A DNA stretch of 64,000 bases from Pseudomonas berkeleyensis (GCF_014109765.1 NZ_CP059139.1:3848001-3912000); one strand, 5' to 3'; positions 54,344-63,412 are shown, counted from the stretch's first letter. The notes: generated from the sequence alone by a model not told the origin. Numbers and translations are program-made.

Positions 54344-55672
54344 TCAAGCCGGAACCGCCCTGGCCAAGCCCTCACGCATCCGCAGCGCATCGTGCTGGAA
54401 GCAACGTGCCGCCTGCAGCAATGCCAACAGGGTCAGGAACAACGCAACCGGGATCAACACCATCGCATCATGCAGGCCAACGGCCTTGAACGTCTCGGTC
54501 ATCTCGCTGGCACCTGCCGCATGCATCGCCGCCTGTGCGTAGTGATCAGACAGCCAGCCAACCGCCAGTGGGCCAAGGCCCCCACCCAGCAGGTACAGAC
54601 CGGCGAAGAACAGCGCCATGGCGGTAGCCCGCAAACGCGGCTCGATCACATCCTGAATCGCCGTGTAGACGCAGGTATAGAAGTTGTAGGAGAACAGCCA
54701 GCCCAGGCTGAACACCCCGACGAACACTGCCGTATCGATTCGTCCTGCGCTTAGCGCCCAACCGGTGCAGATACAGGCCACCAGCATGCTGACAGCGGCG
54801 AACAGCAGTCGGCCATTGGCCCAGCGCTGATGCACCTTGTCGGCGACCCAACCACCCAGCGTCAGGCCGAACAGACCGGTAAATCCGACGATCACCCCGG
54901 TAGCCATCGCCGCATCCTGCAGACCCAGGCCGAAGTAGCGCTGCAGCATCGGCACCATGAACGAATTGCAGGCATAGGCGGCGAAGTTGAACGCCAGGCC
55001 CGCCAGCACCAGCCACCAGAAGGTGCGGATTGCCAGCACCGTGCGCAGCGGCTTCTCCACTGGCGCGCTGCTGACCCGCGTCGTCTCCGCCGCGCCACGA
55101 ACCGGCTCGCGAATGAAGAACAGGAACAGCGCCAGAATCAGCCCCGGCACGGCGGCGATCAGAAACGGCGCACGCCAGCTGCCGAATGCCTGCACCATGG
55201 CGCCGATGGTGAAGAACGCCAGCAGCAGCCCCAGCGGCAGGCCAAGCATGAAGAGCCCCATGGCCCGCGAACGCTTGTGGGCAGGAAACAGATCACCGAT
55301 CAGGGAGTTGGCTGCCGGTGCATAACTGGCCTCACCGATGCCCACGCCCATGCGAATCAGCAGAAAGCTCCAGAAATTCCAGGCCATGCCGTTGAGCGCC
55401 GTCAGGCCACTCCAGGCGGCCAGCCCCCAGCCCATGATCTTGCGCCGCGCGCCGGTGTCGGCCATCCGTCCAAGCGGAATGCCGGCCAGGGCATAGACGA
55501 TGGTGAAAGCGGTGCCGATCAGACCGAGCTGCAAATCGCTCAGGTTCCACTCCAGGCGTATCGGCTCGATGATGATGGCAGGAATGGTGCGATCGAAGAA
55601 GTTGAACAGGTTGGCAAGGAAAAGCAGGAACAGAATGCGCCAGGCATTCGTGGCTTGCTGATTGGGCTGCAT
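54344..55672 (-). CDS. Spinster-like MFS transporter
   Basis: A 442-residue major facilitator with twelve hydrophobic helices. The opening LLFLLFLANLFNFFDRTIPA, the motif LAGIPLGRMADTGARRKIMG (motif A) and LLIRMGVGIGEASYAPAANS are typical of the spinster branch, whose members move lipids, sphingolipids or organic acids. A cytosolic loop (REPVRGAAETTRVSSAPVEK) lies between the two halves. It is a single gene. It diverges from the tubulin-like gene, and 274 bases between them contain palindromes. The substrate is unknown. Confidence 0.88.
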   Translation of the reverse strand: MQPNQQATNAWRILFLLFLANLFNFFDRTIPAIIIEPIRLEWNLSDLQLGLIGTAFTIVYALAGIPLGRMADTGARRKIMGWGLAAWSGLTALNGMAWNFWSFLLIRMGVGIGEASYAPAANSLIGDLFPAHKRSRAMGLFMLGLPLGLLLAFFTIGAMVQAFGSWRAPFLIAAVPGLILALFLFFIREPVRGAAETTRVSSAPVEKPLRTVLAIRTFWWLVLAGLAFNFAAYACNSFMVPMLQRYFGLGLQDAAMATGVIVGFTGLFGLTLGGWVADKVHQRWANGRLLFAAVSMLVACICTGWALSAGRIDTAVFVGVFSLGWLFSYNFYTCVYTAIQDVIEPRLRATAMALFFAGLYLLGGGLGPLAVGWLSDHYAQAAMHAAGASEMTETFKAVGLHDAMVLIPVALFLTLLALLQAARCFQHDALRMREGLARAVPA

Positions 55673-55891
55673 GGCAACGTCTCTTTTTTGTTGTCCGCGT
55701 GCGGCCTACACCGGTGGCGCCTACCTTGGCAGCACCAGCCGAACGCTGGGACGGGCAATCTAGAGGCTTTGCCCGGCTTTGTCTGCGACCATTCGCTAGG
55801 TTTATGCAGAGCGATGTTGAGCGATGCCAATCTGCCTCATATCCGGGCGGAATAAGGCGCGGTGCTTTTTTCCGTGCTAGAACCAATGGGG

Positions 55892-55910
55892 TTGGTCATT
55901 TTATGGCCAA
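55892..55910. promoter_or_regulatory. Near-palindrome before the tubulin-like gene
   Basis: TTGGTCAT-TTT-ATGGCCAA has 8-base arms with one mismatch and lies 37 bases before the ATG of the tubulin-like gene. Just upstream AACCAATGGGGTTGG adds another CCAA/TTGG pair. The spacing fits an operator over the promoter or start region. Confidence 0.5.
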
Positions 55911-55946
55911 TAGCCAACACCCACTGACTCGCCCGGACTGTCACCG

Positions 55947-58118
55947 ATGAAAACTAAAAAAGACGCCGTAGCCCCCGCCAAGGAAGCCACCCTGGCCGAT
56001 CTCGCCGACACCCTGCTGGCGCCGCCCGCGCTGCCGGTGCACAGCGACAGCGGCGAGCAGTACCTGTACTTCACCGAGCGCGACATCGAGCGCATCCTCG
56101 ATAACCTCGATGGCCTGCGTAACCTGGTGTTCCCCTTGGGCGAGCCGCTGGACGACAGCGACTCCAGCCGCATCCAGCAGTTTCCCTCGGTGTGCCTGAT
56201 CGGCCTCGGCCGCTGCGGCTCGAACATCGCTCTGGACGTCGCCTCTCTGGTCTACAACGCACGCCAGTTCTACCTGGAGGAGTTTCACAGCGAAGCCACC
56301 GCCGCCATCGAGCAGGCCTCGCGCCCCAGCCGCTGGATTCGCAGCAACCTGCTGCGTGCGCCGAGCAAGAGCAGCAAGCCGGTCTTCCTGATCGAACCGC
56401 TGGTGATGCTCGGGGATCTGGACAAGGACATCGAAGGGCGCATCCGCTTCTCGCGTAAAGGAGAAACCAGCGGTTTTCTCAACGACTACAGCAAGATGAA
56501 GATCATGGATCTGTCCGAGGTGCATGCCGGCGGCGCTGGCAATGCACCGATCCTCGGTCAGTACCTGGCCAAGATCATCCTCAACAAGGACACCCAGCGC
56601 TTCACCAACGAGGACTGGAAGTTCATCCACAGCTACCTGATCGACTCCTGCGGGATCAAGGCCAACCAGTCGCGCCTGTACTTCTACATCTTCAGCGCCG
56701 GTGGCGGCACCGGCTCGGGCATGGCCTCGGAGTTCGGCCTGGCGCAGCAGTTTGCCTACATGAGCAAGACCTTCGATATCAAGGCACCGGATGACGCTGA
56801 GGGCGCGCGCGACCGCGGTTTCGTCTTCGAGCCGATCTTCACCAGCGGCATCTGCATCCTGCCGAACATCTCCGACCAGCGCAGCGAGATGTCCGAAGCG
56901 CTGCACATCAACGCCGGACGCCTGCTGTGCAAGTACCTGGCCGAGGAATGGGACTTCTCCTACAACTTCGACAACGAGCAGAGCAGCGCCGAGAGCGTGA
57001 TGCGCCGCATCCGCCCGTGGAACGCCATGATGCTGATCTCCAACGACATCATGCGCTACGCCGAGGAAAGCGGTGACGGCAGCATCCACCACCTCGACGT
57101 GACCGCCATGGAGCGCCACGCCAACCAGTACATCTCGCAGCAGATCTTCAACATCCTCACCGCTCAGGCAGTGACCAGCGACTACGACCAGAACTACTTC
57201 CGCCGCGCGGGCATCGACATCGGCGAGACCATCCGCCTCGACGCCAATGACCTGTTCATGAGCCTGGCCGGCCCGGTGGCCGTGGCCTACGCCGAGTCCG
57301 TGGTGCCCGAGCAATCGGCTCAGCTGTCAGAGAAATTCCGCGTGCTGGACAAGGAGCAGCACCCACCGCGACTGAACATCGACGACCTGTTCTTCCGCTC
57401 CATCGACCTGCCGCACTTCAACAAGGTCACCCAGGCCATCGAAGGCATCAGCCTGCTGCCGATCGAGTCCAAGCGCTATCGCCAGGCGCTGGAGCAGTAC
57501 AAGTCCAGTGGCTACGACGCCAGCCAATTGAGTGACCTGCACTTCTTCAAGAACTGCTCCTCGGTGGTGTCCATCGTCTCGCTACCCAAGGACTACAAGC
57601 TGTCCTACATGGATCTGAACCGGCTCAAGACCCACCTCAACAACCTCTTCCCCAACACCACGCTCAAGCGCTACGCGCTGGTGATCGGCGCCTCGGCCAA
57701 CCTGTCGCTGACCACCCTGATCGTCAAGAGCCCGTGCCTGTCGGACGACTTCCTGACCCTGATCGTCGCCTACATCAAGCGCTGCTTCGCCCGCGACCAG
57801 TACCGCTTCGACGACAGCCTGGACGACGCCATGCTCGATTTCATCGTCGCCGAACGCTTCAACGAGGCGCAGCTCGACAGCATGCTCAACGAATACGAAG
57901 ACCCGGCGAAGATCCTCGACACCAACTGGTATGCGATCAAACCGATGTACGAGAAGAAGTACCGCGAGTTGATCCATGACGCCGAGAAATTCGTCTCGAT
58001 CAACGACATCCGTCTATCGCGCGAAAGCGTCAAACAGGCGATCAAGTATCTGCGCGAGATCTACCGCCATCGTATCGGCAAGACACGGGTGATCTCGCTC
58101 AACGACTACGGAAAATAG
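55947..58118 (+). CDS. Tubulin/FtsZ-like GTPase of unknown function
   Basis: A 723-residue protein, far longer than FtsZ (about 390). Three GTPase landmarks are visible: a T1-like glycine loop, SVCLIGLGRCGSNIALDVAS (residues 81-100); the tubulin signature FSAGGGTGSGMASEFG (249-264, the T4 loop); and a T7-like catalytic segment, IRLDANDLFMSLAG (429-442, Asp432 and Asp435). A second loop, HAGGAGNAPILGQ (193-205), lies between. The rest (about 450-723) is a C-terminal extension with charged helices and no membrane segment. It fits the Tubulin_2-type families of uncharacterised bacterial tubulin homologues. It is a single gene, with weak ribosome site, between an MFS gene and repeat copy C. Polymerisation is likely but unproven. 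Confidence 0.85.
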   Translation: MKTKKDAVAPAKEATLADLADTLLAPPALPVHSDSGEQYLYFTERDIERILDNLDGLRNLVFPLGEPLDDSDSSRIQQFPSVCLIGLGRCGSNIALDVASLVYNARQFYLEEFHSEATAAIEQASRPSRWIRSNLLRAPSKSSKPVFLIEPLVMLGDLDKDIEGRIRFSRKGETSGFLNDYSKMKIMDLSEVHAGGAGNAPILGQYLAKIILNKDTQRFTNEDWKFIHSYLIDSCGIKANQSRLYFYIFSAGGGTGSGMASEFGLAQQFAYMSKTFDIKAPDDAEGARDRGFVFEPIFTSGICILPNISDQRSEMSEALHINAGRLLCKYLAEEWDFSYNFDNEQSSAESVMRRIRPWNAMMLISNDIMRYAEESGDGSIHHLDVTAMERHANQYISQQIFNILTAQAVTSDYDQNYFRRAGIDIGETIRLDANDLFMSLAGPVAVAYAESVVPEQSAQLSEKFRVLDKEQHPPRLNIDDLFFRSIDLPHFNKVTQAIEGISLLPIESKRYRQALEQYKSSGYDASQLSDLHFFKNCSSVVSIVSLPKDYKLSYMDLNRLKTHLNNLFPNTTLKRYALVIGASANLSLTTLIVKSPCLSDDFLTLIVAYIKRCFARDQYRFDDSLDDAMLDFIVAERFNEAQLDSMLNEYEDPAKILDTNWYAIKPMYEKKYRELIHDAEKFVSINDIRLSRESVKQAIKYLREIYRHRIGKTRVISLNDYGK

Positions 58119-58132
58119 GTGGCTTGTCAGAG

Positions 58133-58260
58133 CGCGTGAAAACGTAGCGAAGCCAGGTCAGGCAAGGGGAAAACGGGGGCAAAGTGCCGTTTACGAAGGT
58201 AAACGAGCATTTTGCGCCGATTCTTAACGCAGCATGGCCGAGCGCAGTCGTTTTCACGCG
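58133..58260. repeat. Dispersed hairpin element, copy C (inverted, diverged)
   Basis: 128 bp in the opposite orientation to copies A and B. Its ends are the perfect inverted repeat CGCGTGAAAACG. The core keeps GTAAACGAGCATTTTG, TTAACGCAGC and the central hairpin TTTAC-GAAG-GTAAA, but is more diverged than A and B. It sits between the tubulin-like gene and the MHYT-GGDEF-EAL gene and may end the former's transcript. Confidence 0.75.
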
Positions 58261-58319
58261 GCCTGCGTGCTTGTGCTTCACTGAGAAGGGCACGCTAGCC
58301 GCTGCCAAGCGGGGTGACT

Positions 58320-60500
58320 ATGGAAGGACTTTCGATCCGCTTTCTCGCTGACCTGCCAGAGCAGGGCCAGCTCCTGCTCGACTGCAGCCACGATCCCTGG
58401 CTGGTGCTGCTGTCGTACGTCATCGCCAGCGTCGGCAGCCTCAGCACACTGACCATCGCCAAGCACCTCGATCATGTACAGAGACGCGGCATGCGCCTGG
58501 CCTGGGGCGTGGTCGGCGGTTTGTGCCTGGCGGGCGCAATCTGGTCCATGCACTTCATCGGCATGCTGGCGTTCCAGGCGCCTGTCGCCATCCGCTATGA
58601 CCTGGCCACCACCGTGCTGTCGCTACTGGTAGCCCTGGCCGCCGCCCTGCTCGCCTTGTACTGCATGGCCCTGCCGCGTCCCGGCCTGGATCGGCAACTG
58701 CTGGCCGCCGTGATCATCGGCTTGGGCATCACCGCCATGCATTACACCGGCATGGCGGCGATCCGCTCGCATGCCGAGGCCTACTACCATGGCGGCTTGT
58801 TCACCCTGTCCATCGTCATCGCCATCAGTGCCAGCTTCGCCGCGCTGCAACTGAACCGCTACGTGCGCTACGGCTCATCGCGGCGCCAGCGTTGGCTGAA
58901 GTATTCCGCGGCACTGGTGATGGGGGCAGCCATCGCGTCGATGCACTACACGGGCATGGCCGCACTTCATCTGGTGGTGCCGGATGGAACGCCACTGGAA
59001 CTGCGCAGCGCCGATAACAGCGTGCAACTGGTCGTGATCGTCGCCTCGATCACCCTGCTGATCCTCACCCTGAGCCTGGCCGCCGCCTGGGCCGGGCGCA
59101 AACTGGACGACAAGGAACGCGACCTGCAGCGGGTCAACAACCTGCTGGTGCAGCTGGATCAGGCCAAGGCCTCGCTGGAACAGGTGGCGCATTTCGATCC
59201 GCTGACCGAGCTGCTCAACCGCCGTGGTTTCAACCGGGTTTTCGCTGCCACGCTGGAAGAACATGCCGTCACCGGACGCACCCTGGCGGTGATGTTTCTC
59301 GATATCGATCACTTCAAACGGATCAACGACACCCTTGGCCACGATGCCGGCGATGAATTGTTACGCGTGGTGGCGCAGCGCATCCGCACCGCCCTGCGCG
59401 AGCGCGACATCATTTCCCGCTTCGGCGGTGACGAGTTCTGCGTGGTCGCCAGCCTCGACAGCAACGCCGACCCACGTGCCCTGGCCAACCGCATGCTGGA
59501 GCAGATGAAAGAACCGATCAGCCTGGCCGGACGCAAAATCGTGATGACCACCAGCGTCGGCATCAGCCTGTTCCCGCAGGATGGCAACAGCGCCGATGAA
59601 TTGCTCAAGCACGCGGATCTGGCGCTCTATCAATCCAAGGGCAGCGGGCGCAACGTGGTGCATTTCTTCAACCCGCATCTGAAACAGAAAGCCTCGTTCG
59701 AGCTGCAACTGGAAGAGGATCTGCGTCAGGCATTGCAACAGGACGATGGCCTGACCCTGTTCTACCAGCCAATCATCGATCTTGGCAGCGGCGGCCTGAG
59801 CAAGCTGGAAGCCCTGGTGCGCTGGCATCACCCCCAACATGGCCTGCTCACGCCGGAGCGCTTCATCGCCATCGCCGAAGCCAACGGCTTCATCGACCAG
59901 CTCGACAACTGGGTACTGCGCCGCGCCTGCCTTGACCTCAACAGCCTGGATCACATGGGGTATCCGGGCCTGAAGATCGCGGTCAACTGCTCGGCGCTCA
60001 ACCTGGCCAACGACCAGTTGCACGGCCGTATCGAGCAGTTGCTCAACAGCACCCGATGCCCCGCGCATTGCCTGGAACTGGAGGTGACCGAGAGTGCGCT
60101 GCTGAGCAATATAAACCGCGCCATCGGCCTGCTGGAAAACATCCGTGCGCTGGGCGTAAGCCTGTCCATCGACGACTTCGGCACCGGCTATTCGTCCCTC
60201 GCCTACCTGCGCCGTCTGCCGCTGGACACATTAAAGGTCGACCGCTCCTTCATTCAGGACATCGTCGATTCGAGCCAGGATCGTGAAATCGTCCACGCCA
60301 TTATCGCCATGGCTCACGCCCTGCACCTGAAGGTGGTCGCCGAAGGCGTGGAAACCGCCGAACAGCTGGCGTTCCTGCAGGAACGCGGTTGCGATCAGGT
60401 ACAGGGCTATCTGTTCAGCAAACCGGTGCCACTGGAAGAGATCGTCACCCTCTTCCCACCGCATTACCGCCCGCTGGAACGCGTGGGTACGAGGTTCTGA
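58320..60500 (+). CDS. MHYT-GGDEF-EAL membrane cyclic-di-GMP protein (MucR/NbdA type)
   Basis: A 726-residue three-domain protein. Residues 20-260 form a seven-helix MHYT sensor with three metal-binding motifs (MHFIGMLAF, MHYTGMAAI, MHYTGMAAL), thought to bind copper and sense NO, CO or oxygen. The GGDEF domain has an intact active site (RFGGDEFCVVAS), and the EAL domain has KLEALVRWHHP and SIDDFGTGYSSLAYLRR. Both synthesis and hydrolysis of cyclic-di-GMP are possible. P. aeruginosa has MucR and NbdA of this design; the intact GGDEF is more like MucR, but orthology cannot be decided. ATG 58320 follows GGGGTGA. Confidence 0.93.
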   Translation: MEGLSIRFLADLPEQGQLLLDCSHDPWLVLLSYVIASVGSLSTLTIAKHLDHVQRRGMRLAWGVVGGLCLAGAIWSMHFIGMLAFQAPVAIRYDLATTVLSLLVALAAALLALYCMALPRPGLDRQLLAAVIIGLGITAMHYTGMAAIRSHAEAYYHGGLFTLSIVIAISASFAALQLNRYVRYGSSRRQRWLKYSAALVMGAAIASMHYTGMAALHLVVPDGTPLELRSADNSVQLVVIVASITLLILTLSLAAAWAGRKLDDKERDLQRVNNLLVQLDQAKASLEQVAHFDPLTELLNRRGFNRVFAATLEEHAVTGRTLAVMFLDIDHFKRINDTLGHDAGDELLRVVAQRIRTALRERDIISRFGGDEFCVVASLDSNADPRALANRMLEQMKEPISLAGRKIVMTTSVGISLFPQDGNSADELLKHADLALYQSKGSGRNVVHFFNPHLKQKASFELQLEEDLRQALQQDDGLTLFYQPIIDLGSGGLSKLEALVRWHHPQHGLLTPERFIAIAEANGFIDQLDNWVLRRACLDLNSLDHMGYPGLKIAVNCSALNLANDQLHGRIEQLLNSTRCPAHCLELEVTESALLSNINRAIGLLENIRALGVSLSIDDFGTGYSSLAYLRRLPLDTLKVDRSFIQDIVDSSQDREIVHAIIAMAHALHLKVVAEGVETAEQLAFLQERGCDQVQGYLFSKPVPLEEIVTLFPPHYRPLERVGTRF

Positions 60501-60517
60501 CCTCGACCATCAGCCCT

Positions 60518-60605
60518 GTAGGGTGCGCCATGCGCACCGAACCAAATACCGACTACCGATCCAGCCGACAACCATGCGAATCGCGGTGCGCACAGCGCAC
60601 CCTAC
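60518..60605. repeat. BIME of the GTAGGGTGCGC family
   Basis: GTAGGGTGCGCCATGCGCACC on the left pairs with GGTGCGCACAGCGCACCC on the right, leaving about 40 bases between. Its right end supplies the stop codon of the downstream leftward gene. It fills the 101-base gap between the two genes. Confidence 0.75.
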
Positions 60606-61387
60606 GTACGCTGCTGCCACTGCGCCAGCCAGCCGAGGCTCGCCTGCGTACCCACATCACCTGGTTTGTACTCGGCGCCCAGCCAGCCGGCGTAACCACT
60701 GTCACGCAACGCACTGAGCAAGGCCGGGAACGCCAGCTCACCCGTACCTGGCGCACCGCGCCCCGGCAGATCGGCGAACTGCACATGACCGATGCGCCCG
60801 GCCAGCAAACGTATACCCGCTGCCACATCCAACCCTTGGCGAGCCATGTGGTAGAGGTCGTATTGCGCGGCCAGGTTGGGGTGATCGACCGCATGCAACA
60901 GCTCGTCCAACTGCTCAGGCGTATTGATCAGGAAACCCTGCATGTCGATAGGGTTGATCGCCTCCACCAGCACCTGAATACCCAACAGCGCAAAAGCCTC
61001 GGCGCTCTTGCGCAGGTTGGCGGTAAGGCAATCCAGCGCCTGCTCGCGGCTCACATCCTCGGCCAAGCGCCCCGGCAGCACATTGATACAGGCCGGGCGC
61101 ACCATGGTGGCGTAGGTCAGGGCCTCCTGCAGCGCGCCATCGAAATCCGCCTGACGCGCCGGTACGCCAGCCAGGCCAGGGCCACCGGTCATCAAGTCAC
61201 CGGCAGGCACATTGATCAGCACCAGCGGCAGGCCCGTGCGTTCCAAGGTTTCTTTCAGGCTGATGGCCGGCAGCTCGTAGGGGAACTGAATCTCCACACC
61301 GTCGAAGCCAGCAATCGCAGCAGCCTGCACGCGCTCGCGCAGCGGCAACTCGGTGAACAGCATGGACAGATTGGCGGCGATCTTCAT
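60602..61387 (-). CDS. hyi: Hydroxypyruvate isomerase-like TIM-barrel protein
   Basis: A 261-residue xylose-isomerase-like barrel of the Hyi/OtnI family, interconverting hydroxypyruvate and tartronate semialdehyde or 2-oxotetronate forms. Landmarks are MKIAANLSMLFTELPLRERV, GFDGVEIQFPYELPA, VLVEAINPIDMQGFLINTPE, AAQYDLYHMARQGLD and GELAFPALLSALRDSGYAGW. The start overlaps the stop of the upstream reductase as ATGA. Its own stop TAG lies within a BIME repeat. Together with the reductase it forms a glyoxylate/glycerate-type unit, although glyoxylate carboligase (gcl) is not present here. Confidence 0.87.
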   Translation of the reverse strand: MKIAANLSMLFTELPLRERVQAAAIAGFDGVEIQFPYELPAISLKETLERTGLPLVLINVPAGDLMTGGPGLAGVPARQADFDGALQEALTYATMVRPACINVLPGRLAEDVSREQALDCLTANLRKSAEAFALLGIQVLVEAINPIDMQGFLINTPEQLDELLHAVDHPNLAAQYDLYHMARQGLDVAAGIRLLAGRIGHVQFADLPGRGAPGTGELAFPALLSALRDSGYAGWLGAEYKPGDVGTQASLGWLAQWQQRT

Positions 61388-62274
61388 GGGCGTTGCTCCC
61401 GCAGCAGTTGCACCAGCGTGGCCGGATCACGCTCCAGATTGCCCTGGCTGCCGTGCAGGCGCATCAGTTGCGCCGCCAGCCCGCTCATAGGCGTGGCGCT
61501 GCCCTGCTCACGCGACAGTTTCACCGCCGTATCGAGATCCTTGAGTAACGTGCGCACATGCCACTTGATCGGCTCGAACTGGCTGGCGGCCATCTGCGGC
61601 GCGAGAATCTGCAACGGCTTGGAATCGGCGAAACCACCGGCCAGCGCTGGAGCAATCAGGCTGGCATCGACACCGGCACGTTCGGCCAGCGCCACCACCT
61701 CGGCGATCACCAGCGCATTGCAAGCGACGATCATCTGGTTGCACACCTTGGTCACCTGCCCGGCGCCCACCTCGCCCATACGCGTCAGGCGCTGCCCCAG
61801 ATGCGCGAGAACCGGGCGGATACGCTCCACGTCGTCCTCACGCCCACCGGCCATGATCGCCAACGTGCCGGCTTCGGCTCCGGGTGTGCCGCCAGAGACC
61901 GGCGCATCCACCCAGCGCATGCCGGTGCGCGCCTCCAGCTCGGCGGCCATCTCACGAGTTGCAGCCGGCTCCAGGCTGGAGAAATCCACCAGCAACTGTC
62001 CCGCTCTCGCGCCCTCGACGATACCGCCCGCGCCAAACACCACCTCACGCACCACGTCGGTATTGGCCAGGCACAGCATCACCACATTGGCGTCGCGACA
62101 CAGTTCGGCCGGCGTCTCCACCCGGTGTGCGCCGTGCTCCAGCAGAGGCGCGCATTTGTCAGGGGTGCGGTTCCAGATGGTCAGCGGGTAGCCAGCAGCG
62201 AGCAGGCGACGGGTCATGGGCAGGCCCATCAGGCCAATACCGGCGAAGGCGACGGCGGGCAGCGAAGCGGTCAT
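61384..62274 (-). CDS. Tartronate semialdehyde reductase / 3-hydroxyacid dehydrogenase family
   Basis: A 296-residue beta-hydroxyacid dehydrogenase. The NAD(P) loop is VAFAGIGLMGLPMTRRLLAA and the substrate-binding motif is WVDAPVSGGTPGAEAGTLAI. The catalytic lysine is in AGQVTKVCNQMIVACNALVI, and KDLDTAVKLSREQGSATPMS is near the end. Paired with Hyi, it is probably GlxR/GarR-like (tartronate semialdehyde to glycerate) or LtnD-like; 3-hydroxyisobutyrate dehydrogenase is an alternative. ATG 62274 has GGAG 6 bases ahead. Confidence 0.87.
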   Translation of the reverse strand: MTASLPAVAFAGIGLMGLPMTRRLLAAGYPLTIWNRTPDKCAPLLEHGAHRVETPAELCRDANVVMLCLANTDVVREVVFGAGGIVEGARAGQLLVDFSSLEPAATREMAAELEARTGMRWVDAPVSGGTPGAEAGTLAIMAGGREDDVERIRPVLAHLGQRLTRMGEVGAGQVTKVCNQMIVACNALVIAEVVALAERAGVDASLIAPALAGGFADSKPLQILAPQMAASQFEPIKWHVRTLLKDLDTAVKLSREQGSATPMSGLAAQLMRLHGSQGNLERDPATLVQLLREQRP

Positions 62275-62481
62275 ACGAGGCTCCAGATGGCAGTGAAGAA
62301 ATCGATCGGCCAATACTAACCGCGCACGGCGCTTTGCCTGGAGGTTTCATCCATCAATACCGCGCGCATTGAAAACACACAGGGCTTGAGCGAGCATGTG
62401 TAGCCCATGGCCACCATACGTTCAGCACTTGCGCGTTGCCTGGTCATGAATCAACAGCCCTTCCCGACAACAGGATGTCGT

Positions 62482-63183
62482 ATGCACACCCTTAAACGCC
62501 TTCTCGTCGCCAGCACCCTGATCATTGCCGGCTGCGCCAGCCAACCTTCGCTACCGCCACCGGAATATCCTGGCATCGAGCAATCCGACAAGATCGTCAT
62601 CCACGATCAACGCCCAAGCAGCGAAAGCGAGAAGGAAATTTTCAGTCTGCTGGTCACCAGCAGCGCCTATGCGATCTATCGCATGCCGGACACCGCGACC
62701 AAGCCCACAGGCTCACGGCTGCTCGCCCACCGCGCCTACGAAAAGTTTCCAGAACTGGGCACGCAGCCATCCATCAACGTCCATCACTTCGTGACCTACG
62801 CCAACCTGCAGTCGCAGCTGCGCAAGAGTTCGTTGCTCGCCGGGCTGACCGGCCCGATTGGCGTGGCCATTCTGAGCCGCCAGGAACTACCTGTCGGCGA
62901 AGTCCTGACCACCCGGATCGACAGCAGCGTCTTCGACAAAACCGCCGGGGACGAGGAATACACCCGCGCCTTCTTCAGCGCCGAAGAAAACCCGGAGAAA
63001 TCGCCGGTGAACCTCATCTACATCGACGCGGAAATACTCGGCCAACGCGTTGCCAGCCGCTGCCTGGTGCCGCCGATCAAGGACAAGCCCCACCTGTTCC
63101 TGATCGAGGCGATGGACATGTGCATCACCAACCACCTGGCGCTGTATCGCACCGACTCCGTGAAGGAAACGGCTGCCAAGTGA
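62482..63183 (+). CDS. Putative lipoprotein of unknown function
   Basis: A 233-residue protein with a lipoprotein signal (LKRLLVASTLIIAGCAS; lipobox IAGC). The mature part reads EQSDKIVIHDQRPSSESEKE, then LLVTSSAYAIYRMPDTATKP and PSINVHHFVTYANLQSQLRK. Near the end ASRCLVPPIKDKPHLFLIEA and MDMCITNHLALY contain two further Cys. No known domain is recognised. AGGA stands 8 bases before the ATG at 62482; the longer frame lacks a signal at its start. It should be attached to the outer or inner membrane. It is alone and followed by a long stem. Confidence 0.8.
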   Translation: MHTLKRLLVASTLIIAGCASQPSLPPPEYPGIEQSDKIVIHDQRPSSESEKEIFSLLVTSSAYAIYRMPDTATKPTGSRLLAHRAYEKFPELGTQPSINVHHFVTYANLQSQLRKSSLLAGLTGPIGVAILSRQELPVGEVLTTRIDSSVFDKTAGDEEYTRAFFSAEENPEKSPVNLIYIDAEILGQRVASRCLVPPIKDKPHLFLIEAMDMCITNHLALYRTDSVKETAAK

Positions 63184-63198
63184 ACAGGCCTTGAGCCA

Positions 63199-63230
63199 AG
63201 CAGAAACCTGTCGCGAGGTGGGTTTCTGCT
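63199..63230 (+). terminator. Stem-loop after the lipoprotein gene
   Basis: AGCAGAAACC...GGTTTCTGCT has perfect 10-base arms 16 bases after the stop. There is no strong T run on the plus strand. The rest of the gap to 63412 has no gene. Confidence 0.65.
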
Positions 63231-63376
63231 CAAAACCTTAGCGCCTCCACGGCTCGCTCCCGATGTTGGTAAATGAGCGATAGCCAGCCCTTCGATGCTT
63301 GCTTGATAAAGCGCCCGCCAGAGGGGGCCTGCATCGATGGATGGGGGCGTACCGTTGAGCATGAATGAATCACGCA

Positions 63377-63404
63377 TTGACATATCGGTAAATATCGATA
63401 TTAT
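63377..63404 (+). promoter_or_regulatory. Promoter and operator of the ArsR-type gene
   Basis: TTGACA (63377-63382), 16 bases, then TATTAT (63399-63404) make a strong promoter. The perfect palindrome AATATCGATATT (63391-63402) overlaps the -10, as expected for an autorepressing ArsR-family site. The likely transcript start (about 63410-63412) is almost at the ATG at 63413. Confidence 0.7.
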
Positions 63405-63412
63405 CGCTCCCC

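Noticed and set aside
55941..57314. Minus-strand open frame (457 codons) over the tubulin-like gene
   Set aside because: Its composition is that of a shadow frame. The plus frame carries the tubulin signature and other GTPase loops.
60389..62191. Plus-strand open frame (600 codons) over the hyi/reductase pair
   Set aside because: It crosses the end of the EAL gene, a repeat and two coupled minus-strand enzymes; there is no domain and no ribosome site.
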